Shown: piece by piece, positions 1 through 11,173 of the stretch
Position numbering within the stretch: position 1 is the stretch's first letter
How the letters are laid out: each line of letters opens with the position of its first letter
NCBI GenBank assembly: GCA_963576725.1
Contig: OY755244.1
Coordinates: forward strand, 77,561,620 to 77,625,619
DNA: 64,000 nucleotides
Direction: 5' to 3'
From: Azorinus chamasolen
Taxonomy: Eukaryota > Mollusca > Bivalvia > Cardiida > Solecurtidae
Notes under the pieces: generated by a model
What the model saw: only the letters and a program-made list of their open reading frames with translations
Databases searched by the model: none
Told to the model about the DNA's origin: nothing
Made by a program: the position numbers and the translations under genes

Positions 1-1050
1 TTGCTTGTGAACACTCTATTGGTCACAATTTTAGTCCAATCTTCATGAAACTTGGTCAAAATTATTATCTTGATAAAATCTCGGACGAGTGTGAAAGTGG
101 GCCACGTGGGGTTAAAAGACTAGGTCACTAGGTCAAATAGTAGGAAAACTTTGTGAACACTCTAGAGGTCACATTTATAGTCCAATCTTCATGAAAATTG
201 GTCAGAATGATTGCCCTAATAAAATCTCGGACTAGTTTGAAAGTGGGTCATGTGGGTTAAAAAACTAGGTCAAATAGTAGAAAAACCTTGTGAACACCCT
301 AGAGGTCACATTTGTAACCGACTCTTCATGAAACTTTATCAGAATGTTTCGTTTTTTTTATAAAATCTTGGACAAGTTCGAAAGTAGGCCATGTGGGGTT
401 AAAAACTAAGTCACTAGGTTAAATAGTGGGAACACCTTGTGAGCACTCTATATGTCACAGTTTTAGCCGAATCTTCATGAAACTTATTTTGATAAAATCT
501 TGGACGAGTTTGAAAGTGGGTCACATGGGGTAAAAAATAGGTCAAAAGGTTAAACAATAGAAAACTTTGTGAACAATCTAGTGGTCACATTTTTTGTCCA
601 ATCTTCATGTAACTTGGCGAGAATGATTGTCTTGATAAAATCTCGCAAATATTGGAAATTGGGAATTATAAACTAGGTCACTAGGTCATATAGTAGGAAA
701 ACTTTGTGAACTCTAGAGGTCACATTTTATGCCAAATCTTTCATGAAACATGGTCAGAATGATTTTCCTGATAAAATCTTGGAAGAGTTTGAAAGTGGGT
801 TATGTGGGGTCAAAAAGTAGGTCACTGGGTCATATCTTAGATACATTTTGTTTACACTCCAGCGGCGACATTTATAGCCCAATCTTCCTCAAACTTGATG
901 AGAATGTTTGTTTTGGGGATATCAAAGTTCAGTTTGATCATGGGTGGTGGTTGGATAAAAAAATAGGTCACTAGGTCAAATCTTAGAAAAATCACTGTAG
1001 ATGGCACATTTTTAGCCCAATCGTCATTGGTCAGAATGGTTGTCTTGATT
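1..1050. repeat. Degenerate ~140-bp tandem array, about 7 units
   Basis: Units recur at roughly 7, 153, 290, 438, 572, 705 and 850, each with a GTGAACACTCTAGAGGTCAC-like phrase, then CTTCATGAAACTTGGTCAGAATG, GATAAAATCT and a block containing AGGTCACTAGGTCA. The array runs off the left edge, so its 5' end is unseen. Small open frames at 750 and 1027 are by-products of the repeat. It resembles the body of Helentron-like elements further on but no terminal hairpin is visible. Confidence 0.85.
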
Positions 1051-1391
1051 AAATCAATATTCCAAATCTTTGAAAATCTTGTTCTCCAGAACTACTGCTC
1101 AAGATCCACTATTAACATTGTTCATATATTGTCCCTTAGGTCAATATTGACCCCATCCTGGGGCTACCCAGCTATAATCTTAAATCTATGGCAATCAGGT
1201 GAGCGAATAAGGGCAATGTTGACCCTCTCTTTTACAAATAATAAAATCAATAAATTACATATCTTTTAACAGAACTGTGTTGCAGAACCGTTAAGTATTT
1301 GACTGTCCTTGTGCTAGTATTATTATGGTCCGCTTTTTAAATATTGTTCACATATTTTGAAAAAAACACACACCAAAAACCCAACATAGAC

Positions 1392-1661
1392 TAGAGCTCT
1401 AGATAAGATGCGTGAATTAAAACCTTTTTCAAGAATAACTTCTTTTATTCCGCATGGAAGATTGGTTTTTAACCAAATGCGTCCACTCTTTAAATAAAGT
1501 CTTTATTATTATTATTCAATAATTTCTCCACCAAACACTATGCTGTGACCACCCTTTAGAATCGTCTCTTCGAGACGATTCTAAAGAGTGGTCACAACAT
1601 GGGGTTTGGTGGAGAAATGACGGTTTTAGTATTTTAGTACGCACCATTATCTGGAGCTCTG
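1392..1661. mobile_element. MITE family G (AGAGCTC...GAGCTCTG ends)
   Basis: Inverted ends AGAGCTCTAGATAAGATGCG and the complement before GAGCTCTG enclose a long hairpin built on TTTCTCCACCAAAC and GAGACGATTCTAAAGAGTGG. About 75 extra bases lie in the left arm compared with other G copies. No coding capacity. Confidence 0.75.
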
Positions 1662-2049
1662 ACAGATTTCTAAATCTAAGATGGCCCCTCAATGCATAAG
1701 GGTAAAAATATGTACACTTTGATATAGTTACAGAGCACACAGAACGCGAGATATGCGATACTAGATGGAATTATCATTGGATTGAAATGGCACAGGAGAT
1801 TGGAGGCGGTTGACTGATGCACGTGAAGATTCAAGCACTGGTAAGTAGCCTAGTTTTTATTCAGTTATATAGTTTTTGCTTCTAGTTGTGTATTAGGTGG
1901 CATTTTAATACGACCGGTATGAATTGTTTTTATTTCGCAGAGAAAAGCAGGTGTTGGTAGAGTAAACATGAGAGTTTAAATTGTTTCCCAGCAATACGTT
2001 CTCTCCAACAGTATGGATGTGAATATGGGACTATAAGAAGCTGCAATAT
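1662..2049. other. Unique AT-rich DNA
   Basis: I see no gene, repeat or strong motif in this stretch. Confidence 0.5.
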
Positions 2050-2290
2050 ACCATTTACTCCATGAATATTCATGTAAGAAATAATGATACCATGCATATT
2101 AATTAGATTAGCCGAAATTTTGTAATATTAACATAGGAATATGGAAATTTTAGTAATGGCAGAAAATATTGAATCAGGTGAATATACTATTTCATATTCA
2201 TACAGAGCAGACCCTGATCAACGGCTCCTAGATCTATATGAGTCATCTGATCTGGGTCTTTTTTATTTGCATTAAAATGCGTATAGATCT
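2050..2290 (+). mobile_element. MITE family A2, eroded
   Basis: Begins with the A2 signature CATGAATATTCATGTAAGAA and contains a damaged copy of the central hairpin (CAGAGCAGACCCTGATCA ... CTGATCTGGGTCT). The TTAA ends are no longer clear. Confidence 0.6.
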
Positions 2291-2409
2291 ATGATGTATG
2301 AAGAGTGACGGTTTAAACGAATGTGTACGCAATGAATGTCTCAGAAAAATACTAAAAGCAGAAGTGCTTACCAGTTTAAGTATCACATGCCGAACTCAGA
2401 AGATATCCT

Positions 2410-2659
2410 TTAACCATTTACCTGTTCTATGTTTATTTCAAATTTCAATACCTACTGAATATTCATGGACAAAATAGTTATAAAGAAAAATGGAAGATGG
2501 AACAATGTAGACATTTTAGAAAGCAAAGAAACAGATCTATCAAATTATATTAGCAAACAGAGCAGACCCTGATCAGACGGTTCCTCTAGGAGTCGTCTGA
2601 TCTGGGTCTACTCTGTTTGCAAATGCATGAAAACACGTTTATATGAGGGAAAGGGTTAA
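2410..2659 (+). mobile_element. MITE family A1, TTAA-flanked
   Basis: Starts TTAACCATTTACC and ends GAGGGAAAGGGTTAA. A subterminal CTGAATATTCATGG is followed by a central hairpin whose arms are AGACCCTGATCAGACGG and its complement, with a CTCCTCTAGGAG tip. TTAA flanks with CCC...GGG ends are typical of piggyBac-type non-autonomous elements. Confidence 0.85.
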
Positions 2660-2848
2660 CCATTTCCCTGTTCTATATTTATTACAAATTTCAATACCTA
2701 GCCTGCTGAATATTCATGGACAAAATAGTTCTACAGTTTCTGCCATTTCCAAAACTTCTTGCGCCTATTTGCTATTGCAACAATTAATCTAATTAATATC
2801 CACGAGGTCGTTATTTCTGACATGAATATTCATGGAGTAAAGGGTTAA
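2656..2848 (+). mobile_element. Chimeric A1/A2 MITE sharing a TTAA with its neighbour
   Basis: The left end is A1-like (TTAACCATTTCCCTG). The right end is the reverse complement of an A2 left end (CATGAATATTCATGGAGTAAA then GGGTTAA). It lacks the central hairpin. Its first TTAA is the last TTAA of the preceding element. Confidence 0.7.
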
Positions 2849-3284
2849 ATGGGTTAAGTCCTAAAAGTATCACAATACGTGCAAGGAGTAGTTCTTGGAG
2901 GTTTTCCCCGAGTTCTAAATTTTACAATAGAACATGTCCTAAGTGGTCATTCGTTTATTGAACGTATGAGTGTTAAAAACAAGTGGGTGCTTAATGCAGG
3001 GCAAATTAATGCAGAAAGTTCCTACAGAAGCTCCTGGTGTGTTACCATTTTTATATAAACCGACCAAAGACACGGGCTGTTGGTAACATGGCGTTGTATA
3101 GTCAAACAATGATGGGGGTGACAATGAGCAGCCCTGCTTAACTCCTGCCGTGCAAGCTCAAAACTTATCAATCAGCTCTCGTAAGTCGCTAAGGGAAATA
3201 TTCATAAAATGGTTTAAACACTGTTATTTCAGTGGTTATGAGATTTTTTCAAAAGCCCACGTTATCACATTTAACAAACAGTAT

Positions 3285-3498
3285 GGATCCAGATGAGACT
3301 TAGTGTCATTCGGCGACTGATCAGGATGGAAGCTGTTTGACACCCTGGTGGCTCGTTTTTGTACTGAAAAGTAAGACACTTTGTCAGAGGTCATGATAAA
3401 ATACGTAAAATAAATTATTTTCAAGTTACTCGGCGTCTCATCTTGATCCAAGCTGTTTGCAAATGTCAGTTAGGTCACGCTTATCAGGCTAAGGGTTA
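3285..3498. mobile_element. MITE family C, decayed
   Basis: Two degenerate copies of the C arm (GGATCCAGATGAGAC and CGGCGTCTCATCTTGATCC) lie either side of unrelated sequence. The right end reads CTAAGGGTTAA. A small E/F-like hairpin remnant (CTTAATGCAGGGCAAA) sits just upstream near 2990-3050. Confidence 0.5.
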
Positions 3499-3649
3499 AG
3501 TTGAACCTTTGATGTCGGAAATGAGTGTACTTGCCTTTGCGAATAGTGTAAACCCAGACCACATAGTTGGCTCCAAGGAAAATATGTTACTGTGTGCAGT
3601 TTTAAAATTGATTTGTGTATAATAATTGTATTGAACAATGAAGTGCCCA

Positions 3650-3918
3650 TAGGCCCGGATAAGATGCGTAAATTTCAACATATTCAAGAAGGAGAGACGA
3701 TTCTAAAGAGTGTATTCAGTAAAACCTCTGTGTAACGGCCACTTAATTGTGTTAATTAGTTGTTTTAGGGCAAGTGGCTGCATAAAGCAAGGTGAAAGTA
3801 AAACAGAACGCTCTTATAGTGGCCGTTATAGAGAGGTTTTACTGTAGAGTCACCGTGTAGGGTGTGGTGGATAAATGACTATTACAAAGTTTAGGTACGC
3901 ACCGTTATCTGAAGCCCT
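3650..3918. mobile_element. MITE family G, split by a family D insertion
   Basis: The left part (GGATAAGATGCGTAAATTTC ... GACGATTCTAAAGAGTG) and right part (GGTGTGGTGGATAAATGAC ... GTTATCTGAAGCCCTG) are the two arms of a G element. A D element lies between them. The right end meets the HEL-O element that follows. Confidence 0.65.
3717..3844 (+). mobile_element. MITE family D nested in G
   Basis: CAGTAAAACCTCTGTGTAAC at the left pairs with GTTATAGAGAGGTTTTACTG at the right, followed by TA. About 75 bp shorter than the intact copy at 63717; most of the right hairpin arm is gone. Confidence 0.8.
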
Positions 3919-4784
3919 GGGTACTACCCTAGTCAGAGGGCTTTTGCCCTGTCTGTTTGCTTGCTGGTTTGTCCCATGGTTTGTCCCCAACTTTAACGTT
4001 GGCGATAATGTTGTAGCCATTGCACATACATACTTCAAATTTGGCATGCATGCACAACTTATGGAGGCAAATATTTTAAGGGCGACTTATTAAGGCCAAG
4101 GTCATACATCAAGATCAATGGTCAAAGTACTGGTCAAATTTAGATTGACAATACTATTATAGCCATTCAACATGCATGCGCAACTTATGGAGGCAAATAT
4201 TTTAAGGGTGACTTATTAAGGTCAATGTCATACATCAAGGTCAAAGGACAAATTACAGGTCAAATGTTGATTGGCGATACTGTTGTCGCTATCTAACATA
4301 CATACTTCAGACTTGGCAATGCATGTGCAACTTATGGAGGCAAACATGTTTAGGGATGGCTTATTAATTTCAAGGTCATACTTCAAGATCAAAGGTTATA
4401 TCGGGGGCATAGTGATTCACAAACACGTCTTGTTTTAAAGTATGTACATACCACGTGTACGGGACAAATTTAGATTGGCGATAGTATTGTAAGCCACTCA
4501 ACATACATACTTCAAACTTGACATGCATGTGCAACTTCTGGAGGCGAACATTTTTAGGGTTACTTATTAAGGTCGATGTCATACATCAAGGTCAAAGGTC
4601 AATTTACGGGTCAAATTTAGATTGGCAATAATTTTGTCGTTATTCGACATACAGCCTTCAAACTTGGCATGCATGTGCAACTTATTGAAACGAACATTTT
4701 TAGGGTGACTTATTAAGGTCAAGTTCATACAGCAAAGTCAAAGGTTATATCGGGGGGCATAGTGTTTCACAAACACGTCTTGTT
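3912..4784 (+). mobile_element. Helentron-like HEL-O element, small copy
   Basis: Opens with an AAGCCCT/AGGGCTT hairpin, then TTTTGCCCTGTCTGTTTG and a body of ~155-bp units with GGCATGCATGTGCAACTTATGG and AAGGTCAAAGGTCA phrases. It ends with hairpin GTGTTTCACAAACAC (4762-4776) and GTCTTGTTTT. A second, internal copy of this 3' end lies near 4411-4435, followed by the same flank AAAGTATGTACATACCACGTG that follows the true end, so about 350 bp including flank has been duplicated. Confidence 0.65.
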
Positions 4785-4805
4785 TTAAAGTATGTACATA
4801 CCACG

Positions 4806-5015
4806 TGCTAACCTTTAACCTCATGGATATTCATATAAGATTAAAAAAATATTGCTTAATATTTCCCTGTTACATATTTATATAAGAAATAATGACGTCA
4901 TGAATATTTATTAGCTTTTTTAGAACGGTATATGTACATATAGTTTCATAAGCAAATAGAGCAGTCTCTGGCCAGACGGCTCCTATAGCGTATATATGAG
5001 GGAAATGGTTACGAA
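4806..5015 (+). mobile_element. MITE family A2, decayed
   Basis: TTTAACCTCATGGATATTCA at the left, then AATGACGTCATGAATATT (full CRE palindrome at 4903-4910), then a truncated hairpin (CAGACGGCTCCTATAG) and TATGAGGGAAATGGTT. Confidence 0.6.
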
Positions 5016-5034
5016 CAAGGGATTTTTAATACCA

Positions 5035-5170
5035 TAACAGATAGTCGATGAGCCAGTAGGGTTGGTCGGTACCATTTCAGGGGAATAATTCTCATTGTGA
5101 TTTTTTACAACATATACATCTATAGAGTTAGAAAATATGTGATAGCATTGCATCGATGGTAGCTTTCAAT
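5035..5170 (+). repeat. Dispersed repeat family J
   Basis: Shares GTGAGCCA-like, GGTACCATTT, GAATAA and GTGATAGCATTG blocks, in order, with copies near 20880 (+), 10540 (-) and 27690 (-). No terminal inverted repeats seen. Confidence 0.6.
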
Positions 5171-5483
5171 GTGTTATTGCGTTTTATATTATGCTATACA
5201 ATATCCGCATTTCGAGACAAAAATTATCATTGAAAAGTAAAGCTAAGGATTTCAGATTTACAACATTTGGTATATCATACCCCAGCAACGAAATTATGAT
5301 GGTATACCTGAATCAGGTTGTCAGTCTGAAAGTCCTTCCATCTGTCCATCCCTCTATCTGTCCGTCTATTCATCTGTCTGCCTGTCTGTCCATTTATAGA
5401 CGAAAGTTTCCATATCTACAAGTTTGCTTAAAACTTGATAATAAAACAATCTTATTATTTTAGTAACCAATGTATCTGCTAGT

Positions 5484-6171
5484 TATGCCTCCCCCAGTAA
5501 ACTGGGGAGACATATTTTTTTGTGTGCGGTGTCCGTTTGTCTGTCCATCCGTATGTCTGCTAACCCCCCCCCCCCTTCCGTCCGTCCGCTCGTCTGTCCG
5601 ATTTTAATTTATCTGTGCGGTTTCTCCAAACCTTTGATCAGATTTTCATGAAATTTCATAGGATTGATCAGCACTATGCCTAGTTGTGTTTATCTTATTC
5701 CTGTTCCGGTTCGATGATTTTCTGCAGAGTTATGGAAATTTGATTTTTATGCCCCCCCCCCCACAACGGCGGTTATCGCATTGTCCGTCCTTCCGTCTGT
5801 CCATCCGTCCTTCCATCCCAAATTTCGTGTCCCTTCTATAACTTTTTTATCTGTGAATGGATTTCAAAATAACCTGGCACAAATGTTCACTACACAAAGA
5901 CGATGTGTCGCGTTCAACTCCCTGGTCCATGGGTCAAAGGTAGGTCAAGGTCATCCTTCATGGTCAAAGGTCCTCGCGGTTTCTCCAAGACATGTCGGAT
6001 TTTCATGAAACTTAATAGAATTGATCAGCACTATGCCTAGTTGTGCTTATATTATTCCTGATCCGGTTCGATGATTTTCTAAAGAGTTCTAGGACTTTGA
6101 AAATTGTATATGGGAAACTTTGTCCGCGCGGGGGTGGGGGCATAAGTTTTTGTATAAAAACAATTCTAGTT
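5484..6171 (+). mobile_element. Helentron-like HEL-S element with a HEL-K insertion
   Basis: The 5' hairpin CTCCCCCAGTAAACTGGGGAG precedes GTCTGTCC/CCGTCCGT runs. A second 5' end, TTTTTATGCCCCCCC, starts near 5747 and matches the HEL-K copy at 16148, so HEL-K appears inserted in HEL-S. The HEL-S body (GGATTGATCAGCACTATGCC) occurs on both sides. The composite ends with hairpin GTTTTTGTATAAAAAC (6146-6161) and AATTCTAGTTT. Confidence 0.6.
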
Positions 6172-6775
6172 TCATTTGAACCTGATCATTATCTATTTAT
6201 TGGTCCAGTTTCCACTTTATCCAAAAGTAAATTAGTAGCTTGTAAGATGGGATTGGGGCGGGGTGTCCGTATCGGTTCGTACACAATTACATATTCCTAG
6301 ATGAACTATGGGTCATTCTTGATGGACATCTGTGTCAATCTAACATACATGCTTTTAGTGATTTCATTGTCGCACGGAGGTATCCAATACGGTTACAACA
6401 CAAGACAGATCAATTACATTTTTGGATATATGATCAGGATTTTAATATGTAGGCTTGTGAATGGCACATCTGAATGACATGTTTAAAATTAGAACAAGAG
6501 GCAGTTGAGTTAAAAAGTGATAAAAAATCCCCGGTGTCCTTTCTCTGAAAAAGTTTTCTCTGAAAAATATTACCATATCATTGTTCTGCAAGGTCTTCTT
6601 CAACATAATTCCCATTATACTGGGGTTAAAGGGATTGCCCCAAAGGTTATTACAAAGGTTTTGATATGATTCAAGTTTCACATTTGCTTTACACTTGGCA
6701 TATGAGGGTAGCTCTAAGATATGTTAACTAGCTGGTGATAGGATAATGTATCGATCTGCTAATAGTAATTCTCAC
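6172..6775. other. Unique DNA, no gene recognised
   Basis: No repeat family described here and no convincing exon is visible; the short open frames lack splice sites or recognisable motifs. Confidence 0.45.
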
Positions 6776-6852
6776 CGGGGATGTTGAAGATCCAGAGAAC
6801 AAGAGCGTTCTTCTGCTCTCCTCCAATCTTTCCTGTTGGATCATTGATTGCC
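6776..6852 (-). CDS. Candidate internal exon, gene unknown
   Basis: On the minus strand an AG acceptor (CATTTGCCATATAG) precedes a 77-bp stretch that is open in one frame and reads AINDPTGKIGGEQKNALVLW plus IFNIP. It is followed at once by a strong donor, GTGAGAATT. Codons are richer in G+C than the surroundings, which suits coding sequence. The length is not a multiple of three, so it would need neighbours in compatible phase; none was found nearby, and I do not recognise the peptide. A chance open stretch of this size is common, so this is only a lead. Confidence 0.3.
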
Positions 6853-7930
6853 CTATATGGCAAATGAATGATAAAACTGACGTAAAGCAAATATACATAA
6901 CAAACAATAGCCCTACTCACAAATACATGTATTCTCACCGGCTACTGACATAAGTGTAGAAAGTCATTATAGGCATTCACAAGTTTAAAAAACAGACATC
7001 CTAATAATTCAATAATGTTCCAAAGTTGGTTGCCTGACCAATGCACAAATAACATTGCCTAAGCTATAATAATTTGGACAATTTGGATTCTGAATTACAG
7101 CCTGTTCGATTGTATTTTTACGAGCGCTATGCAAAGTATTCGCTGCATAGTTGGTGAAGATTGCACTCCATCATCGCACAGCAAAGGTCGCGTCTGGCAT
7201 GACCTACAAATTTATGGTGAATGTAGTAGACAGACAAATGGCTGCACTTCATGTAACAATTTGAAGCAGATCTCCTATTCTAACCAATTTAAGGACTTTG
7301 CTCAGGGGTTTTCTTTCCTGGTTGGGAATCCCACTGTGCTTGTCTTACAATTATAATTAAGGGCGTGCTAATGCAAAGTTACACATGAACTTATACTTTA
7401 ATAGTGATGGTAATCTTCCCGATGTCATGGGATCATTGCTCCAGTCCTGCATCTCTAATATAGTGGGACGCTGGTGTATGTATCAGCAGGAAAAGCCAAA
7501 TACATTACGAAGTATTCTGTGTTCTCTGACCAGCTTATAAAACTTGATTTACTACTTCAGTTGTATGGTCAGACGCTCATCTACTTCATCCAGTTAGTAC
7601 TTAAGTGCCGAGACCTTCTTTATGGCATTAAAAGTGTTTGCTGTATCTTTCTATTGCCAATGCAATGGTTGACTCTATTTACTTAGAAACCTGTTTAATC
7701 GTTATGCTTAGCATCTGATGACCAGATTCTCTACTTCTATGTCATCACCACAGTTCTTGATTGATTTTCCCTTTAAAATTCAAACATAATGTATATAATC
7801 TTCCATGGCCAAAGATGTTATACCACATTGATAATTAATTCCTGTTTGAGCAAACTTTATCCTATCTACTATTGCAGCACGATTGTAAGCATGTACGTTG
7901 ACATTGTTTACACTAGTCAATTTCTTCTGC
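6853..7930. other. Unique DNA, no gene recognised
   Basis: Open frames of 67-75 aa at 7129, 7474 and 7789 show no domain, signal peptide or splice context. Nothing repetitive noticed. Confidence 0.45.
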
Positions 7931-7934
7931 AAAT

Positions 7935-8200
7935 TTATTTACACTGTCTTTTAGGGTGTGGATGGAATAAGTGTGAGGTTGGGCGCCCATAAACCGGTTT
8001 ACCCCCCCAGTGACTTTTGTCACTGACCGTTCCAAGGCGGTATTTCCATCTTCCCCCTATTGTATGTTTGTTTTGTCTTTGTGCGTCTCTTGATGTGTTT
8101 ATAGTTATGTACATTTGCTGTTTCCTTGTGTTGCCGTTCGGGCGACTGTTTGTTCTGTATGTGGTGTTTCCTGCATGACTCATGTTTGTACTTTTACTGA
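7935..8200 (-). repeat. Dispersed repeat family L
   Basis: Read on the minus strand it contains GAGTCATGCAGGAAACACC, AACAGCAAATGTACAT, GAACGGTCAGTGACA, CACTGGGGG and ACCGGTTTATGGGCG. The same blocks in the same order occur at 26958 and, altered, at 9815. No long inverted ends were found, so the class (SINE-like or other) is open. Confidence 0.65.
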
Positions 8201-8639
8201 TGTGTTAGTGTTGCTTATGTTTAGCATATCATGAATTCCTTTATAACAATTATGTTTCAAAACGGATAACAGATTGTTAAACTTTGTTTTGGAGGTTCCC
8301 TCTCATGTTTGTCATTGTTTGTTGCCTTTGACAAATCCATACTAAATATCACATTTTATGAATCCAAACGAATGTCGTGCAATGCATCATTCTGAAGCTT
8401 TTTTTAACCAGAACACACCTGACTAAACTCCGCATTGCTAGCTGATTACTTAATGTTTTAATATATTTTCACTACTCTGTCTTTGCTGTTCAAATGTATC
8501 ACCAGTACCCGATGAAAGATTATTAAGTCCTTGACCTTTGCCATCATGTGCTAATAGATGCATTAGAGACAGTATTGGATGGAGCAACTCTGATTTCATT
8601 GATTCTTTAACGAGTATAGTGTATAGAATTGAAAACTGA

Positions 8640-8790
8640 AACCCATATCCAGTAACATTTACCTGACATCGGGCCAACCAGTCCGCCTTAGTACCATTTT
8701 GAAAGTCTTTAGTATGACCCGACCAGCGATCAAACTCTCAACGTCCTGCCGAAAGCGAACGCTGTACCGACTGAGGTAACTAAAATGCTG
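8640..8790 (-). repeat. tRNA-derived SINE-like sequence
   Basis: The minus strand reads TACCTCAGTCGGTACAGCG, which resembles a Pol III A box (as in TAGCTCAGTCGGT tRNA D-arms), then a degenerate B-box region near GAGAGTTTGATCGCTGG. A non-tRNA tail follows (GTCATACTAAAGACTTTCAA). This is the layout of tRNA-derived SINEs; no intact tRNA fold is expected. Confidence 0.5.
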
Positions 8791-9814
8791 GCCTTAACTT
8801 GACCAATGGACAAACTAACGGATGGTCAGACAAAATACGTTTTACTCCAAATTACCTTGAAGTGAAAACAGAACGTCTATATAAGCATGCTTGGTATGGT
8901 AATCACCATTTTATGCTCCTATATACCCGGCATGTCTCGCAACGTTTATGTTTCCATCTCCTCATACACAAATGGGGGATATGCTTCAAACCTTCATTAA
9001 TTGGCAACCTTGATATGAAAATTACCATTAAGAAGGAAATGTTTGTTCTGATAATTTTATCCAGAGTTACAGGTCTTGGCAACTTCTTCACTATAAAGCA
9101 TATTTATGCATGAAACTTTCACAGATAAACAACTTGATGTGAAGATGGGGAATTGTGTAGTAAGCAAAATTATTGGTTTGTTTTTCTCTCACTAAAATGC
9201 ATACTTGATTAGAGACAATATCATCATAAGGAAGGAGGGGAGTGGATCCATTTCCTATAGATCAAGTTGTAATGCTTATGATGAATAATAAATATATAAG
9301 AGTATATCATGAATAAGCTAGCTCTGAGTGGTTGATCGGATATTTATAGTTTACCTGCTACATACAAGTTTCATAAAGGGACAAAATTTTATAGAGGGAC
9401 AATTTTCATAAAGGGACATAATTTAGCCTAAACAATGTCTGGGTTCTGGCTCAAAGGGTTCTCATCGTTAATTTGGTCGTTGATATAATGCTAGTGAAAT
9501 GCTGGTGAACTTTCATGGGGCTAACTCTTCAGATATTTCAGTTTTGGCACAATTTGAGTGTATGGAAGTTTTAAAAGGGACATAACAATTTGCATTAAGA
9601 GATGCTAGATGTAAGGGTTCTAGTCTGAAGTCAATGCATTGCCATCATTACTGTGAATATACACATGAAGTTTTATGAGCCTAGTTATAAAGATGATGAA
9701 GGTATGCAAAACTCCGGAGAATTTTTACTTCCGCAAAATACATATGAATGTAAACACAATTCCATGTACATATGAGCAAGAATTTACATAATATAAATGG
9801 AAAAGTAGTAAAGT
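8791..9814. other. Unique DNA with short AAAGGGACA repeats
   Basis: Phrases such as CATAAAGGGACA recur loosely around 9375-9420 and 9575. Overlapping frames at 8799 and 8903 have no recognisable motif. No gene called. Confidence 0.4.
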
Positions 9815-10125
9815 CAAGCAGGCAAAGCCACATGCAAGACGCAACCACCACCAAAACACCGATAGACAGCATGACACACACACACACAACCACACACCCA
9901 AACGCACACACACACACACACGAAATGAACACAGAAAACACCAAAAGACACACAAGAAACAGGGACAAACGTTCCACAACATGAACAAACCACAAGCACA
10001 AAGACGCAAGGCAAACAAAAGGAAGGGTGACAAAGAGAGTACCGCCTTGGCACGATCAGCAGCAAAAACACCACTGGGGGTTTAAACCGGTTTACGGACG
10101 TCCTAACCTCACACTTCTCTCAAAG
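9815..10125 (+). repeat. Family L repeat with an embedded (AC)n run
   Basis: ACAC-rich sequence at about 9878-9920 sits inside an altered L copy. The right side retains ACCGCCTTGGCACGATCAG, CACTGGGGG, ACCGGTTTACGGACG and CCTCACACTT. Open frames on both strands here are by-products of the AC/GT run. Confidence 0.6.
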
Positions 10126-10539
10126 TCACCCTAGCTTTACAAATATTGTAAATAAAGGTATCCCCGCTGGACTTACCCACATCATAGACGACGGTGAACA
10201 CAGGACAACATGTAAAACATAGCATAATAACTGTGACAAACCGTCAAATATGTACTCAATGACTTTGCTGAAGTCAGAGCACCTGCAGGTAAGCCGTTAA
10301 GGGCACGACAGGGAAAAAGTAATACATGAGTCTGGTAAGCTCCTCCTGTATCCAAGTTTAAACCACTTTTTGTGAAAAAATAAAAACATAAATGAAATGT
10401 GTGTAACTACAGCTACAAGCCTTTCAATTTTCAAATAGATACAGGGTATAACAAGAGAGAGACATCAGTTTGAAATTTAATGATGTCTTTTCTTTAATGC
10501 TAGATTTAGAAAACACTATTTTTACAATAGGGTTAAAAT
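10126..10539. other. Unique DNA, no gene recognised
   Basis: Nothing beyond AT-rich non-coding sequence was seen. Confidence 0.4.
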
Positions 10540-10690
10540 TGGTGAAAAAATACAAAAAGCTACCACCGATTTACTGCTATCACATATTTTCTGATTCTAG
10601 ACACTTATATATTACCAAAAAACATTGATAGCATTATTCCCCAAAGATGGTACCGATGGCCAAATTTTGGGCCTCTGGCTCATGGTCTAA
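10540..10690 (-). repeat. Dispersed repeat family J
   Basis: Minus-strand copy of the J blocks: GCTATCACATATTTTCT, GATGGTACCGATGGCC and GGCTCATGGTC match the copies at 5035, 20880 and 27690. Confidence 0.55.
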
Positions 10691-10717
10691 GATGCTGTAT
10701 AATCATATCTATCTTAT

Positions 10718-10805
10718 TTCATAAGCAAACAGAGCATGCCCTGATCAGGCGGCTCCTACAGTATTCGTCCGATCTGGGTCTACTGTGTTTGTAAATACGT
10801 TAAAG
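10718..10805 (+). mobile_element. Family A central hairpin, decayed
   Basis: GCAAACAGAGCATGCCCTGA and GATCTGGGTCTACTGTGTTT flank a damaged tip. No clear TTAA ends remain. Confidence 0.55.
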
Positions 10806-10962
10806 GCCGTACCTTAGCGGCGAATAGTTAAGGTGTTTAGCAAATAAAGAGCTGTCTCCTTGGATAAAGGCGTCTTCGTGTTGTCTACACATATCTATGT
10901 TCGTAATACTCTTATGGGGCGTGTTCTATTGGCGGTACGCAATTATAGCATGTACGTGCAAT

Positions 10963-11173
10963 ACTGTAAAACCTCGCAAACGCGACCACGCGATTTATTA
11001 CCTCTGGAGTCTGTAAAAGTAGATAGTTGCTTAATACAGGGCAAAAGTAATGCAGAAAGCTCCTATGGGAGCTTTCTGCATAACTTTTGTCCTGTATTAA
11101 GTTACCGCTTGTTTTAAAACTCTAGAATTATTGTTGTTTAGCCAGAGTGGTCGTATTGGCGAGGTTTTACTGC
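10963..11173. mobile_element. MITE family E/F relative, TA-flanked
   Basis: CTGTAAAACCTCGCAAACG at the left pairs with GGCGAGGTTTTACTG at the right. The centre is a long hairpin with AATACAGGGCAAAAGTAATG arms and an AGCTCCTATGGGAGCT tip. The 85-aa frame across it is not a gene. Confidence 0.8.

Noticed and set aside
9681..10074. Cys/Val-rich 86-106 aa minus-strand frames resembling membrane proteins
   Set aside because: Three frames open over the same (GT)n-containing L repeat, so low complexity rather than coding.
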